Assembly: GCA_050747825.1 (NCBI GenBank)
Contig: JBOGJG010000308.1
Location: 1-13,772 of the forward strand
DNA from: JBOGJG01 sp050747825
GTDB lineage: Bacteria > Acidobacteriota > UBA6911 > RPQK01 > JBOGJG01
Direction: 5' to 3'
DNA length: 13,772 nt
A program made the position numbers and the translations under genes. Numbering within the stretch: position 1 is the stretch's first letter; each line of letters begins with the position of its first letter. The notes under the pieces are model-generated. The model saw nothing but the letters and a program-made list of their open reading frames with translations. It made no database searches and was not told the origin of the DNA. Positions 1-7,500 of the stretch are shown one piece after another.

Positions 1-53
1 CCCGCCACCGCGAGCGCAGCGAGCCCGCCACCGCGAGCGCAGCGAGCCCGCCA
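1..53. repeat. 23-bp GC-rich tandem repeat, two full copies plus a partial
   Basis: Two identical 23-bp units at 1-23 and 24-46 are followed by the first 7 bases of a third (47-53). Each unit contains the 15-mer GCGAGCGCAGCGAGC (10-24 and 33-47), which occurs again at 5394-5408 between pilC and pilS. It is therefore a dispersed element and not a local duplication. The array may begin left of the window. No coding role is seen, and it ends one base before the extended -10 promoter of the next gene. Confidence 0.8.
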
Positions 54-62
54 TGCTATAAT
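54..62 (+). promoter_or_regulatory. Extended -10 promoter for the mqnP-pilB transcript
   Basis: TGCTATAAT at 54-62 is a perfect -10 hexamer (57-62) with the TGn extension of an extended -10 promoter. The expected -35 position falls inside the GC-rich repeat and has no good TTGACA match, which extended -10 promoters tolerate. Transcription would start near 69, giving a leader of about 15 nt before the ATG at 84. This is read from motif match only. Confidence 0.5.
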
Positions 63-83
63 CCGCCGCGAAGCGAGCATCCC

Positions 84-938
84 ATGGGAAAATTTCTGGT
101 CGTTCTCGAAATGATCAAATTCGAGCACACGGTTTTTGCGCTGCCCTTTGCCTATCTGGGGGCGTTTCTGGCGGCTAGGGGATTTCCGGGCTGGGAGGCG
201 AGTCTGTGGATTTTGCTGGCGATGGTGGGCGCGCGCAGTGCGGCCATGGCATTTAACAGGCTGGTTGACTGCGGCTACGATCAGCTCAATCCGCGCACTG
301 CTGCGCGGGCGCTACCGCGGGGACTGGTGACCAGAAGCTTCGTGGTGCTCTTCATTGCCACTTCGGCAGGGCTTTTCTTCTTCTCGGCCTGGATGCTCAA
401 TTGGTTAGCCTTTTATCTGTCGCCTCTGGCGCTGACGACTGTTTTGGCCTACAGCTACACCAAGCGGTTTACTTCGCTATCCCACCTGTTTCTGGGCCTG
501 TCGCTGGCCATTGCGCCCGTAGGCGGATGGGTAGCTGTGCGCGGCCAACTCGATGGGGGCCCTTTCGTGCTGTCAGCGGCCGTGCTCTTATGGGTGAGCG
601 GATTCGATATTCTTTACGCCTGCCAGGACATCGATTTTGACCGTCGCATCGGACTGCATTCGCTTCCAGCCCGGCTGGGCGTCCGGAGAGCACTCGTGCT
701 TGCCGCTGTCTTTCATGGAGCGACCATCGCTTTGCTGCTGTACGCCTTCCTTCTTTTTGATCTTTCGCTGATCAGTTGGGCCGGACTCATTCTCATCTCC
801 CTCGGCTTGATTTACGAGCACAGCCTCGTCAAACCGGGAGACCTGAGTCGCCTCAATGCCGCCTTTTTTACCGTTAACGGTTTGATCAGTATCGTATTAT
901 TCTTGTTTGTCGGTTTCGATCTATGTCTATTCGCCTAG
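84..938 (+). CDS. mqnP: UbiA-family polyprenyltransferase (MqnP/UbiA type)
   Basis: An integral membrane prenyltransferase of 284 aa that would attach a polyprenyl chain to an aromatic quinone precursor. Both family Asp-rich motifs are present. The first is at residues 58-71 (N58, R59, D62, D66, then NPRT) and the second is QDIDFDRR at 181-188 (D182, D186), followed by GLHSLPARLG. The remaining sequence is mostly hydrophobic helices. The second motif is the form seen in the MqnP/'UbiA_other' group, which works with the futalosine menaquinone pathway, and not the form of proteobacterial UbiA, so I favour mqnP. No mqn or ubi neighbour is visible to confirm it. Length is normal for the family. 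The start has no strong ribosome binding site but lies about 15 nt after a predicted transcription start. The 3' end overlaps pilB by 16 bp, which implies co-transcription with the pilus genes. Confidence 0.85.
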   Translation: MGKFLVVLEMIKFEHTVFALPFAYLGAFLAARGFPGWEASLWILLAMVGARSAAMAFNRLVDCGYDQLNPRTAARALPRGLVTRSFVVLFIATSAGLFFFSAWMLNWLAFYLSPLALTTVLAYSYTKRFTSLSHLFLGLSLAIAPVGGWVAVRGQLDGGPFVLSAAVLLWVSGFDILYACQDIDFDRRIGLHSLPARLGVRRALVLAAVFHGATIALLLYAFLLFDLSLISWAGLILISLGLIYEHSLVKPGDLSRLNAAFFTVNGLISIVLFLFVGFDLCLFA

Positions 939-2641
939 GCGACTTACTCATTCGACAGAATATTTTGAGCCTGGACCAGCTCAATACCGCGCTCAAATAT
1001 CAGCGAGAGCATGGAGGCCGCCTGGGATCGATCCTGATCCATCTCGGATATGCCTCGGACGACGCTATCGCGACAGCTCTCAGCGAGCAGTACGAGGTTC
1101 CATCTATAAACCTCGCACATATGGAAATCGAACAGGAAGTGACTCGTCTCATTCCTATCGAGACAGCCATCCGCTACCAGGTGCTGCCGCTGAAGAAGAT
1201 CGGGACCACTTTGACCGTCGCCATTACCGATCCCACCAATGTGTTGGCGCTCGATGAGATCAAGTTTATGACCGGTTATCGGGTGGAGCCGGTAGTCGCC
1301 GCCGAGGGCGCCATTCGGGAGGCTATCGAAAGAGTCTACGGGAGCGAACAAACACTTGCTCTAAAGAGAGTCTATGACCAGCTGGCCGCTGAAGCCGAAT
1401 ATGAGCTGGAGGTTCCCTCGGAGGAGCAGGAACTGAACCTTACCGAGCTGCAGAAGAGCACTTCGGAGGCGCCCATTATCAAGCTGGTCAATATCATTTT
1501 GGCCGAAGCGATCAGGCAGGGCGCCAGCGATATCCATATCGAGCCTTACGAACGCGAACTCCGGGTGCGCTATCGGATTGACGGAGTGCTCTACAAGATC
1601 ATGAATCCGCCCATCAAATTTCGCGATGCCATGATCTCGAGAGTCAAAATTCTATCGGCACTCGACATTAGTGAGCGGCGCCTGCCTCAGGACGGCCGCA
1701 TTAAGATCAAAATCAATCAAAACGGCCGCCGAAAAGAAATCGATTTCCGGGTTTCCTCGCTTCCCACGCTGTTTGGGGAAAAGCTGGTACTGCGTATTCT
1801 GGATCGAGAAAAGCTGCCGCTCGATTTGACCCAACTCGGATTTGAGCCGGAATCGCTCAAGAAGTTCGACCAAGCTATTCACAAGCCTTACGGAATGGTC
1901 CTGGTCACGGGTCCCACGGGCAGTGGAAAGACTAGTACGCTCTACACCTCGCTCAACAAGCTGAACACTCCTGAGGTCAACATCATGACCGCAGAAGACC
2001 CGGTGGAATTCAACTTCCCGGGCATCAATCAACTTCAAACAAAGGATCACGTGGGGCTGAGCTTCGCGGCGGCCTTGCGCTCTTTCTTGCGCCAGGACCC
2101 GAATATTATCCTGGTGGGCGAAATCCGTGACCCGGAGACGGCCGAAATAGCCGTCAAGGCTGCACTCACAGGACATCTGGTTTTGAGCACGCTTCACACA
2201 AACGATGCCCCCTCTTCCATAAACCGTCTTTTAAATATGGGCATCGAACCTTTCCTGGTGGCGAATTCAGTTCATCTGGTCTGTGCTCAACGCCTGGTCC
2301 GAAAGATCTGCCCGGAATGCAGGGAGAAGGTGGAGACTCCGGTTGAGGCCCTCGTTCAGATTGGATTCCCGTCCTCGATCGCCAAGAACCTGGCCACTTA
2401 TCACGGCGCCGGGTGCCAAAAATGCAAGAACACGGGATATCGGGGGCGCCTCGGCCTCTACGAAGTTATGGAGATCACTCCCACTATCCAAAACATGATC
2501 CTCACCGGCGCTAACACCAATCAGATTCGCGAGCAAGCCAAAGAGGATGGGATGATCACTCTGCGCGAGAGCGGCCTGGAGAAAATCCGCGCCGGCGTCA
2601 GCACGATTGACGAAGTTCTGAGAGAAACGATGGGCGAGTAA
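923..2641 (+). CDS. pilB: Type IVa pilus extension ATPase PilB
   Basis: Cytoplasmic hexameric ATPase of the PilB/GspE family that powers pilus polymerisation on PilC. At 572 aa it has full family length. An N-terminal MshEN/GspE-N type domain covers about residues 1-150. The ATPase core follows: N-terminal subdomain with ASDIHIEP at 201-208, Walker A GPTGSGKT 330-337, Asp box TAEDPVEF 356-363, Walker B IILVGEIRD 395-403, His box 417-428. A four-cysteine zinc site is present (C463, C466, C498, C501), which is typical of PilB/GspE and absent from PilT. The start ATG lies inside the end of mqnP (16-bp overlap), so translation is probably coupled. PilT follows after a 164-bp gap. GspE of a type II secretion system is the alternative, but pilT, pilC and pilA next door make PilB the better call. 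Confidence 0.96.
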   Translation: MSIRLGDLLIRQNILSLDQLNTALKYQREHGGRLGSILIHLGYASDDAIATALSEQYEVPSINLAHMEIEQEVTRLIPIETAIRYQVLPLKKIGTTLTVAITDPTNVLALDEIKFMTGYRVEPVVAAEGAIREAIERVYGSEQTLALKRVYDQLAAEAEYELEVPSEEQELNLTELQKSTSEAPIIKLVNIILAEAIRQGASDIHIEPYERELRVRYRIDGVLYKIMNPPIKFRDAMISRVKILSALDISERRLPQDGRIKIKINQNGRRKEIDFRVSSLPTLFGEKLVLRILDREKLPLDLTQLGFEPESLKKFDQAIHKPYGMVLVTGPTGSGKTSTLYTSLNKLNTPEVNIMTAEDPVEFNFPGINQLQTKDHVGLSFAAALRSFLRQDPNIILVGEIRDPETAEIAVKAALTGHLVLSTLHTNDAPSSINRLLNMGIEPFLVANSVHLVCAQRLVRKICPECREKVETPVEALVQIGFPSSIAKNLATYHGAGCQKCKNTGYRGRLGLYEVMEITPTIQNMILTGANTNQIREQAKEDGMITLRESGLEKIRAGVSTIDEVLRETMGE

Positions 2642-2680
2642 CGAGTGACGGTGGCAACATTAAGGTATTGCCCCGAATTT

Positions 2681-2726
2681 CACGGATGGGCAGGCATTTA
2701 AATCAGAGCTATCCGTGCCATCCGTG
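2681..2726. repeat. Inverted repeat with ATCCGTG units in the pilB-pilT gap
   Basis: CACGGATGG at 2681-2689 is the exact reverse complement of CCATCCGTG at 2718-2726. A further ATCCGTG at 2711-2717 precedes the right arm, so the right side holds two ATCCGTG units 9 bp apart. The 28-nt loop makes it a weak RNA hairpin, and no T-run follows, so it is not an evident terminator. It belongs to the short-unit intergenic repeats that recur in this window. Confidence 0.6.
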
Positions 2727-2749
2727 GTCTGACAGCCGACACCTGGGCT

Positions 2750-2763
2750 GTGACCAAGGTCAC
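2750..2763. promoter_or_regulatory. Palindrome upstream of pilT, possible operator
   Basis: GTGACC-AA-GGTCAC at 2750-2763 is a dyad with perfect 6-bp arms, 42 bp before the pilT start. A direct repeat of GCGACCT follows (2771-2777 and 2780-2786). The site could bind a dimeric regulator, but no binding protein is known to me and the match is not to a named operator. Alternatively it is a relic of the GGTCAG/CTGACC repeats seen further on. Confidence 0.25.
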
Positions 2764-2805
2764 GTGAAATGCGACCTCAGCGACCTAGAATAGTCTGGAC
2801 GAACG

Positions 2806-3891
2806 ATGTCTATCCTGGCTGAACTATTGCAAAAAGTTGTCGAGATGGATGGCAGTGACCTGCATCTGACTCCGAACTCCCCTCCTCGTGTGCGCATTTA
2901 CGGGCGACTGGTTCCAATCGGGGATACAGCGCTGACTTCTGCCGAGACCAAGAAACTGGCCTACAGCATGATGACCGATGATCAGAAGTTCCGCTATGAA
3001 GAAAGGCAGGAGGTTGATTTCAGTTTTGGAATCAAGGGACTCTCGCGTTTCCGCGCCAACGTCTTCACCCAACGCGGTTCGGTGGCTGCCGTTTTCCGCC
3101 TGATTCCCTTCGTGATTAAGGGATTTGAAGAACTGAGCATCCCGCCCGTCATTCAGAGGTTGTGCGAGAAGCCGCGAGGTCTGGTTCTGATCACCGGTCC
3201 GACGGGAAGCGGAAAGTCCACCACTCTTGCCGCCATGATCGACAAGATCAATCGCGAGAGGCACGAGCATATCATCACGGTTGAAGATCCCATCGAGTTT
3301 GTCCACGAGCATAAAAACTGCATTATCAACCAGCGGGAAGTCCCCTCGGACACGCAGTCCTTTTCAACCGCCCTGAAGATGGCTCTACGCGAAGATCCTG
3401 ATGTTGTATTGATCGGGGAAATGCGCGATCTGGAGACCATCGAGGCGGCCCTGCGGATTGCCGAAACAGGCCACCTCACTTTTGCCACGCTGCATACCAA
3501 CTCAGCCTATACGACGATCAACCGGATTATCGATGTTTTCCCTCCCCATCAGCAGCAGCAGATCCGGTCTCAACTTTCGCTGGTGCTGGAAGGGGTCATG
3601 TGCCAGACTCTGATTCCCCGCTCCGACGGCGCCGGCCGTGCCTTGCTGGCCGAGGTTCTCATTCCCACCGCTGCCATTCGGAACCTAATCCGTGAAAACA
3701 AGGTTCACCAGATATACTCGGCCATGCAAACCGGGCAGGAAAAACATGGCATGCAGACAATGAATCAAAGTTTGTTCGCGCTTTATCAGGAGCGAAAGGT
3801 CACTTACGAAGACTGCCTGGCCCGATCCTCTCATCCGGAAGAGCTTTTAGAGCTGATCAACAGATCTGGACCCAAAGGCGTCGCTCGATAG
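2806..3891 (+). CDS. pilT: Type IV pilus retraction ATPase PilT
   Basis: Cytoplasmic hexameric ATPase that drives pilus depolymerisation, which gives twitching motility and DNA uptake in characterised systems. It has 361 aa, the usual PilT length. An N-terminal PAS-like subdomain with GSDLHLTP (16-23) comes first. Then come Walker A GPTGSGKST 131-139, Asp box VEDPIEF 159-165, Walker B VVLIGEMRD 200-208, and His box TGHLTFATLHTN 221-232. The C-terminal AIRNLIRE motif (290-297) is characteristic of retraction ATPases and is known to be needed for retraction. The zinc cysteines of PilB are absent, as expected. It lies between pilB and pilC in the Geobacter/Myxococcus order. The ATG has only a poor ribosome binding site (GGACGAACG just upstream), but the N-terminus aligns well with the family from this Met. 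Confidence 0.96.
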   Translation: MSILAELLQKVVEMDGSDLHLTPNSPPRVRIYGRLVPIGDTALTSAETKKLAYSMMTDDQKFRYEERQEVDFSFGIKGLSRFRANVFTQRGSVAAVFRLIPFVIKGFEELSIPPVIQRLCEKPRGLVLITGPTGSGKSTTLAAMIDKINRERHEHIITVEDPIEFVHEHKNCIINQREVPSDTQSFSTALKMALREDPDVVLIGEMRDLETIEAALRIAETGHLTFATLHTNSAYTTINRIIDVFPPHQQQQIRSQLSLVLEGVMCQTLIPRSDGAGRALLAEVLIPTAAIRNLIRENKVHQIYSAMQTGQEKHGMQTMNQSLFALYQERKVTYEDCLARSSHPEELLELINRSGPKGVAR

Positions 3892-3908
3892 AATATCGTC
3901 GTTTTTTT
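3886..3908 (+). terminator. Weak possible terminator at the pilT stop
   Basis: CGATA-GAA-TATCG (3886-3898) overlaps the pilT stop codon and is followed by TCG and a run of seven T (3902-3908). The stem is only 5 bp and A/T-rich, and the T-run is separated from it by 3 nt, so termination would be inefficient at best. It may simply attenuate read-through into pilC. Confidence 0.22.
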
Positions 3909-3922
3909 AACATGAGCGTTAT

Positions 3923-3989
3923 AGAAGTGAGTGAGAAGTGAGAAGTGAAATCAGCACGTTTCACTTTTCACTTTTCACTTTTTACTTCT
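3923..3989 (+). repeat. Inverted heptamer repeats forming a long hairpin in the pilC leader
   Basis: Left arm 3931-3950 (units GTGAGAA, GTGAGAA, GTGAAA) and right arm 3959-3978 (TTCACTT units) pair over all 20 positions in RNA, with two G-U wobbles and an 8-nt loop (3951-3958). With a small bulge the stem can be extended to about 3923-3989. The base of the stem is less than 10 nt from the pilC Shine-Dalgarno, so it could influence ribosome access or protect the mRNA 5' end. It has no U-tract after it and so does not look like a terminator. The pairing was traced by hand. Confidence 0.7.
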
Positions 3990-3996
3990 TACCTTT

Positions 3997-4006
3997 GGAG
4001 GAAGGA
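3997..4006 (+). promoter_or_regulatory. Strong Shine-Dalgarno that sets the pilC start
   Basis: GGAGG at 3997-4001 with AAGGA directly after (4002-4006) lies 8 nt before the ATG at 4010. An in-frame upstream start at 3938 would read through the hairpin repeat and encode a low-complexity F/L/T/S stretch, so the start at 4010 is preferred. Confidence 0.8.
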
Positions 4007-4009
4007 AAT

Positions 4010-5221
4010 ATGCCGGCTTACCAGTTCAAAGGACGCCTATACGATACGGGCGGTCCAGTCAACGGCGTGCGCGTGGCCCAAAACAAGCAGAGTCTCGCAG
4101 CCGCTCTGCGCGCCGAAAGAATCATGCCCATCAATATCAGCGAGCAGGGAAAAGAATTTTCGCTGCCTCGACCGGGCCGCGGAGTATCGGGCAAGGAACT
4201 GGCTCTATTTACCCGACAATTCTCGGTGATGCTGGATTCCGGACTCCCCCTGGTGCAGTGTCTCAGCATCATGGCCGAACAACAGGAAAACAGAATTTTC
4301 CAGAGTACTCTGGACCGCGTGCGCGAGGACGTTGAGGGGGGCGCCACGCTGGCTGATTCCATGGCCAAGCATCCTAAAGTTTTCGATGCCTTGTATACGA
4401 ATATGATTGCCGCTGGAGAGGCGGGCGGCATTCTGGACAACATTCTCGCCCGGCTATCTGTATTCGTTGAGAAAAACATCAAACTGAAGCGCGCCGTTCT
4501 TTCCGCACTCATTTATCCTGCGGTGATCGTCCTGGTGGCCATCGTCATTGTTTTCGTGATCATGATCTGGGTAATCCCCACCTTCGTGACCCTGTTTGAA
4601 GGCTTAAATGCTCCGCTGCCTCTGCCCACTCGCTTAGTGATGGCTACCAGCGCCTTTATGAGCCAATTTCTATTGCCCATCCTGATTTCGGTTCTCCTGA
4701 TGGTCCTGGGCACGCGCTACTATTACAAGACTGATCAGGGCAAGCTGATGATCGACCGCATCCTCTTGAGCATGCCCGTTTTTGGTCCGACCTTGAAGAA
4801 AATCGCAACCGCCCGCTTTTCGAGGACCCTCTCCACTCTGCTGGTGAGCGGCATTCCCATTCTCGAAGGGCTGGATATCACCGCGCGGACGGCCGGCAAT
4901 AGAGTCATCCAGAACGCCCTGCTGCGCACGCGCCGGGAAGTCGAAACCGGAAAAGTGTTGGTCGATCCAATGAAGAAGATCGGCCTTTTTCCACCCATGG
5001 TGACCCAGATGATTGGCGTAGGAGAACAGACCGGCGAACTGGACCAGATGCTTCAAAAACTGGCGGATTATTACGAGGAAGAAGCGGATTCGGCTATCGC
5101 CAATCTACTTACACTCATCGAACCCGTGCTCATTGTGTTCCTGGGCGTTGTGATTGGTGGTATCGTTATTTCCATGTATATGCCCATCTTCAGCCTGATC
5201 GGGCGCCTGGCCGCGTTTTAG
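4010..5221 (+). CDS. pilC: Type IV pilus inner-membrane platform protein PilC
   Basis: Polytopic inner-membrane protein that couples the PilB and PilT motors to pilin assembly. From the ATG at 4010 it is 403 aa, the normal length. Two T2SSF repeats are visible: about 67-190 (starts FTRQFSVMLDSGLPL, ends in a membrane helix at about 168-190) and about 270-392 (starts FSRTLSTLLVSGIPIL, ends in a helix at about 371-392). A further helix lies at about 217-236. Family motifs GEAGG (136-140) and GEQTGELD (338-345) are intact. It follows pilT by 118 bp with a strong ribosome binding site. GspF of a type II system is homologous, but the neighbours argue for PilC. Confidence 0.95.
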   Translation: MPAYQFKGRLYDTGGPVNGVRVAQNKQSLAAALRAERIMPINISEQGKEFSLPRPGRGVSGKELALFTRQFSVMLDSGLPLVQCLSIMAEQQENRIFQSTLDRVREDVEGGATLADSMAKHPKVFDALYTNMIAAGEAGGILDNILARLSVFVEKNIKLKRAVLSALIYPAVIVLVAIVIVFVIMIWVIPTFVTLFEGLNAPLPLPTRLVMATSAFMSQFLLPILISVLLMVLGTRYYYKTDQGKLMIDRILLSMPVFGPTLKKIATARFSRTLSTLLVSGIPILEGLDITARTAGNRVIQNALLRTRREVETGKVLVDPMKKIGLFPPMVTQMIGVGEQTGELDQMLQKLADYYEEEADSAIANLLTLIEPVLIVFLGVVIGGIVISMYMPIFSLIGRLAAF

Positions 5222-5443
5222 TTCTTCGGTTCCTTGGTTCCTTAGCTGTCAGTTCAATCCAGGAGTCGGGTTCTAAAGAACGAAAGAAGTAAACAACGAG
5301 GCAGTGGCTTTAACGCGTGCCGCTGATCGGCTGATGCTGACCGCTGACTGGGGCTGACCGGCTGATCAGCTTCGAACCGTCAGCGGTCAGCAGGCGAGCG
5401 CAGCGAGCCGGGGTCAGTGGTCAGCTTGTGCCGTCACAGACGG
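5221..5443. repeat. Repeat-rich pilC-pilS intergenic region
   Basis: A 235-bp gap packed with short repeats. At 5221-5244 three imperfect 8-bp units GTTCYTYR occur. At 5318-5425 many CTGACC/GGTCAG units are spaced by about 7 bp, for example GCTGACC-GCTGACT at 5336-5349 and GGTCAGT-GGTCAGC at 5412-5425. A perfect 14-bp inverted repeat pairs 5335-5348 with 5379-5392, and its 30-nt loop contains the palindromes GCTGATCAGC (5361-5370) and TTCGAA (5371-5376). A copy of the 15-mer GCGAGCGCAGCGAGC lies at 5394-5408. A small hairpin CCGTC-ACA-GACGG is at 5431-5443, just before pilS. No ORF or clear promoter is evident. Confidence 0.65.
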
Positions 5444-5456
5444 TGAGTTTCCAGGG

Positions 5457-7049
5457 GTGACTAAAGAACCGACCTCCATGGAAGATTCCAAGCAAAGAAT
5501 GCTGATCCTGATTGTGGCCAGGCTCCTTCTGGTCACAGTTGCCCTCGAGACGGCGTTTTTTGCGACCTCGCCTCAGCTTTTGGCCTCAGAACTGCGCCAC
5601 TACTTTGTTCTCTTCGTTTGCCTTCTTTCCCTGATCTATCTGCTCTTATGGAAGTACAGTCGAGAGACCAGGGTTCTTTATTACCTGCAGTTTTACGTGG
5701 ATCTGCTGCTGGTTTCGACTTTCATCTACGTATCCGGCGGGATCGGCAGCCCCTTTGTCCCCCTTTATCTGCTGATTATTGTTTATGCCAGCCTGCTGCA
5801 GCAGAGACAGGGCGGAATTCACGCTCTCATCCTCAGCAGCATTTCCTATATTGCCACTTCCCATCTCGTCTACCTGGGAGCGCCTGACTCGACAGGCGCT
5901 TACTGGCAGGAAATCTACCGCCTTGCCCTGGACACCCTGGGATTCGTGGCTGTCGCTCTTTTGGGCATTTATCTATCCGAACGGCTCCACAGCACACGCC
6001 GGGAATTGGGCGCAGCTAGGATGCTGCATGAGAACATCGTCAATAGCATCCGCGGCGGACTCATGACGCTCGATTTGGAAGGAAGAATCACTTCGCTGAA
6101 TCAAGCGGCGGAAGAAATCTGTGGCTGCACTGAGGAACAGCTCCTTTTAAAACCCCTTTCGGTTATTTTTCCTGAAAGTGTTCTTCAGCAGATTCTGGAA
6201 AGCAATTTCCGCCTGACCTCCCGTGCCCTGAGAATTGAGTTCTGGATGACGAAGAGGCGGGAGGATGCGCTCTTTTTGGGAATGAGCTGCTCTCCTCTTC
6301 TGTCCCAAGAAAAGGAAACTATCGGATACGTGCTTTCTTTTCAGGACCTCACCGATATTCAGAAGCGGGAGGAAGAGGTCAAGTTTAAAGAGAAGATGGC
6401 TGCTATTGGCCAGATGTCTGCTGATATGGCCCATGAAATCAGAAATCCTCTGGGATCACTTTACGGGAGCATTCAAGTCCTTCAATCCGAACTCAGGCTG
6501 TCCGACGAGAAAGCCCGTTTGGTGGACATCGTGCTGCGCGAGTGTGAGAGACTGAACAACATTGTGGGCGATTTTTTGGCTTATGCCGGCCCTCAGGCCA
6601 GTTCCCCCCAGTATGTGGACATCGTGCCGCTGGTTCGAGAGACGGCCGAGATATTCAAGAACAATCCTGATTGGAAGGAGGGTCATCTATTTCAAATCTC
6701 ATCCTGTGCAGAAGCGCTAGAGTGTATGGCCGATCCCGACCAGTTGAAGCAGGTGATCTGGAATATCCTTCAGAACGCTGCGCGCGCGATGCCCAATGGC
6801 GGCAAGCTCTCGATCAATCTCACCAACGGAGATTCGCGTGTTCTGCTCAGCTTTAAGGACCAAGGAATCGGCATGAAAACCGAGCAGAAAAAGAGACTTT
6901 TTCAGCCCTTCCACAGCGGATTCAAGAAAGGCTCAGGCCTGGGGATGGCGATTGTCTACCAGATTGTGCAGCAACATCACGGCCTGATCGATGTGCGCAG
7001 CCGGCCCGGGGAAGGCACTGAGATTGTGATTTCGCTGCCGGCCAGGTGA
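5457..7049 (+). CDS. pilS: Membrane sensor histidine kinase PilS
   Basis: Two-component sensor kinase expected to phosphorylate PilR and so control pilA. It has 530 aa. The hydrophobic N-terminus (about 14-175) has roughly six membrane helices and the motif GGIGSPFVPLYLL (94-106) found in PilS-type kinases. A PAS domain spans about 188-300, with DLTDI before a short coiled linker. The HisKA domain has the H-box MAHEIRNPLG, with H326 as phospho-acceptor. The HATPase domain has N436/N440 in the N-box, DQGIGM 468-473 and GSGLGM 492-497. All catalytic boxes look intact. The start is uncertain: GTG at 5457, or ATG at 5478 (residue 8), neither with a strong ribosome binding site. The stop codon lies inside the first 7-bp repeat unit of the following array. 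Its usual partner pilR is 1.1 kb downstream and on the other strand. Confidence 0.9.
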   Translation: MTKEPTSMEDSKQRMLILIVARLLLVTVALETAFFATSPQLLASELRHYFVLFVCLLSLIYLLLWKYSRETRVLYYLQFYVDLLLVSTFIYVSGGIGSPFVPLYLLIIVYASLLQQRQGGIHALILSSISYIATSHLVYLGAPDSTGAYWQEIYRLALDTLGFVAVALLGIYLSERLHSTRRELGAARMLHENIVNSIRGGLMTLDLEGRITSLNQAAEEICGCTEEQLLLKPLSVIFPESVLQQILESNFRLTSRALRIEFWMTKRREDALFLGMSCSPLLSQEKETIGYVLSFQDLTDIQKREEEVKFKEKMAAIGQMSADMAHEIRNPLGSLYGSIQVLQSELRLSDEKARLVDIVLRECERLNNIVGDFLAYAGPQASSPQYVDIVPLVRETAEIFKNNPDWKEGHLFQISSCAEALECMADPDQLKQVIWNILQNAARAMPNGGKLSINLTNGDSRVLLSFKDQGIGMKTEQKKRLFQPFHSGFKKGSGLGMAIVYQIVQQHHGLIDVRSRPGEGTEIVISLPAR

Positions 7050-7107
7050 AGAGTGAAGAGTGAAAGGTGAATAGTGAAGAGTGAATAGTGAATAGTGAAG
7101 AGTGAAC
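7045..7107. repeat. Array of nine 7-bp tandem repeats (RGTGAAN) after pilS
   Basis: Nine consecutive 7-bp units of the form RGTGAAN run from 7045 to 7107 without a gap. The first contains the pilS stop codon, and the last abuts the ATG of the next gene. Positions 7073-7106 (34 nt) are identical to 7489-7522 on the other side of the four-helix-bundle gene. Confidence 0.9.
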
Positions 7108-7500
7108 ATGGGTGACGGTGGGTCAGCGCGAAGACCTCATAAGAAATTAAGAGCGTGGAGAGAATCAATCCGATTGGTGATCGAAGTTTATCGCAATGTA
7201 CGGACTTTTCCAAACTTTGAACGCTTTGGGCTGGCCGCCCAGATGCAAAGAGCCGCTGTCAGTGTTCCCAGCAATATTGCCGAAGGGGCGGCACGGCATA
7301 GCAAGAAGGAGTTCTTGAAATTTATCTATATTGCCAAAGGATCTCTAAGCGAACTGGATACACAGATTGAGATCGGAAGAGACTTAGGTTTTTTATCGGA
7401 CTCAAGCTCTACCAAACTACTGGAGTTGATCGGCGAGATAGATCGGCTACTTACCGGCTTGATTTCATCCATAAGACGGAAGCTCACCAGTGAAGAGTGA
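7108..7500 (+). CDS. Four-helix bundle protein, 23S rRNA intervening-sequence (IVP/S23) family
   Basis: Small protein of 130 aa (132 if the GTG at 7102 is used). It has the family signatures in order: an N-terminal LRAWRES stretch, FGLAAQMQRAAVSVPSNIAEG in the middle, and KGSLSELDTQIEIGRDLGFL near the C-terminus. This family was first described from intervening sequences in 23S rRNA genes and forms pentameric four-helix bundles. Many copies, like this one, lie outside rRNA genes, and their function is not established. The gene begins and ends inside 7-bp repeats: the last four residues and stop are encoded by the downstream repeat. It sits alone between pilS and an IS fragment and has no obvious role in pilus biology, so it is best seen as cargo or a selfish cassette. 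Family assignment is confident; function is unknown. Confidence 0.85.
   Translation: MGDGGSARRPHKKLRAWRESIRLVIEVYRNVRTFPNFERFGLAAQMQRAAVSVPSNIAEGAARHSKKEFLKFIYIAKGSLSELDTQIEIGRDLGFLSDSSSTKLLELIGEIDRLLTGLISSIRRKLTSEE

Noticed and set aside
1652..2197. Minus-strand open frame of 181 aa opposite pilB
   Set aside because: It covers the Walker A to Walker B region of pilB, which is clearly coding on the plus strand. No homology is seen.
3938..4009. N-terminal extension of PilC from an upstream in-frame start
   Set aside because: The extra 24 codons read through the inverted heptamer repeat. The strong Shine-Dalgarno at 3997-4001 and the family N-terminus both point to the ATG at 4010.
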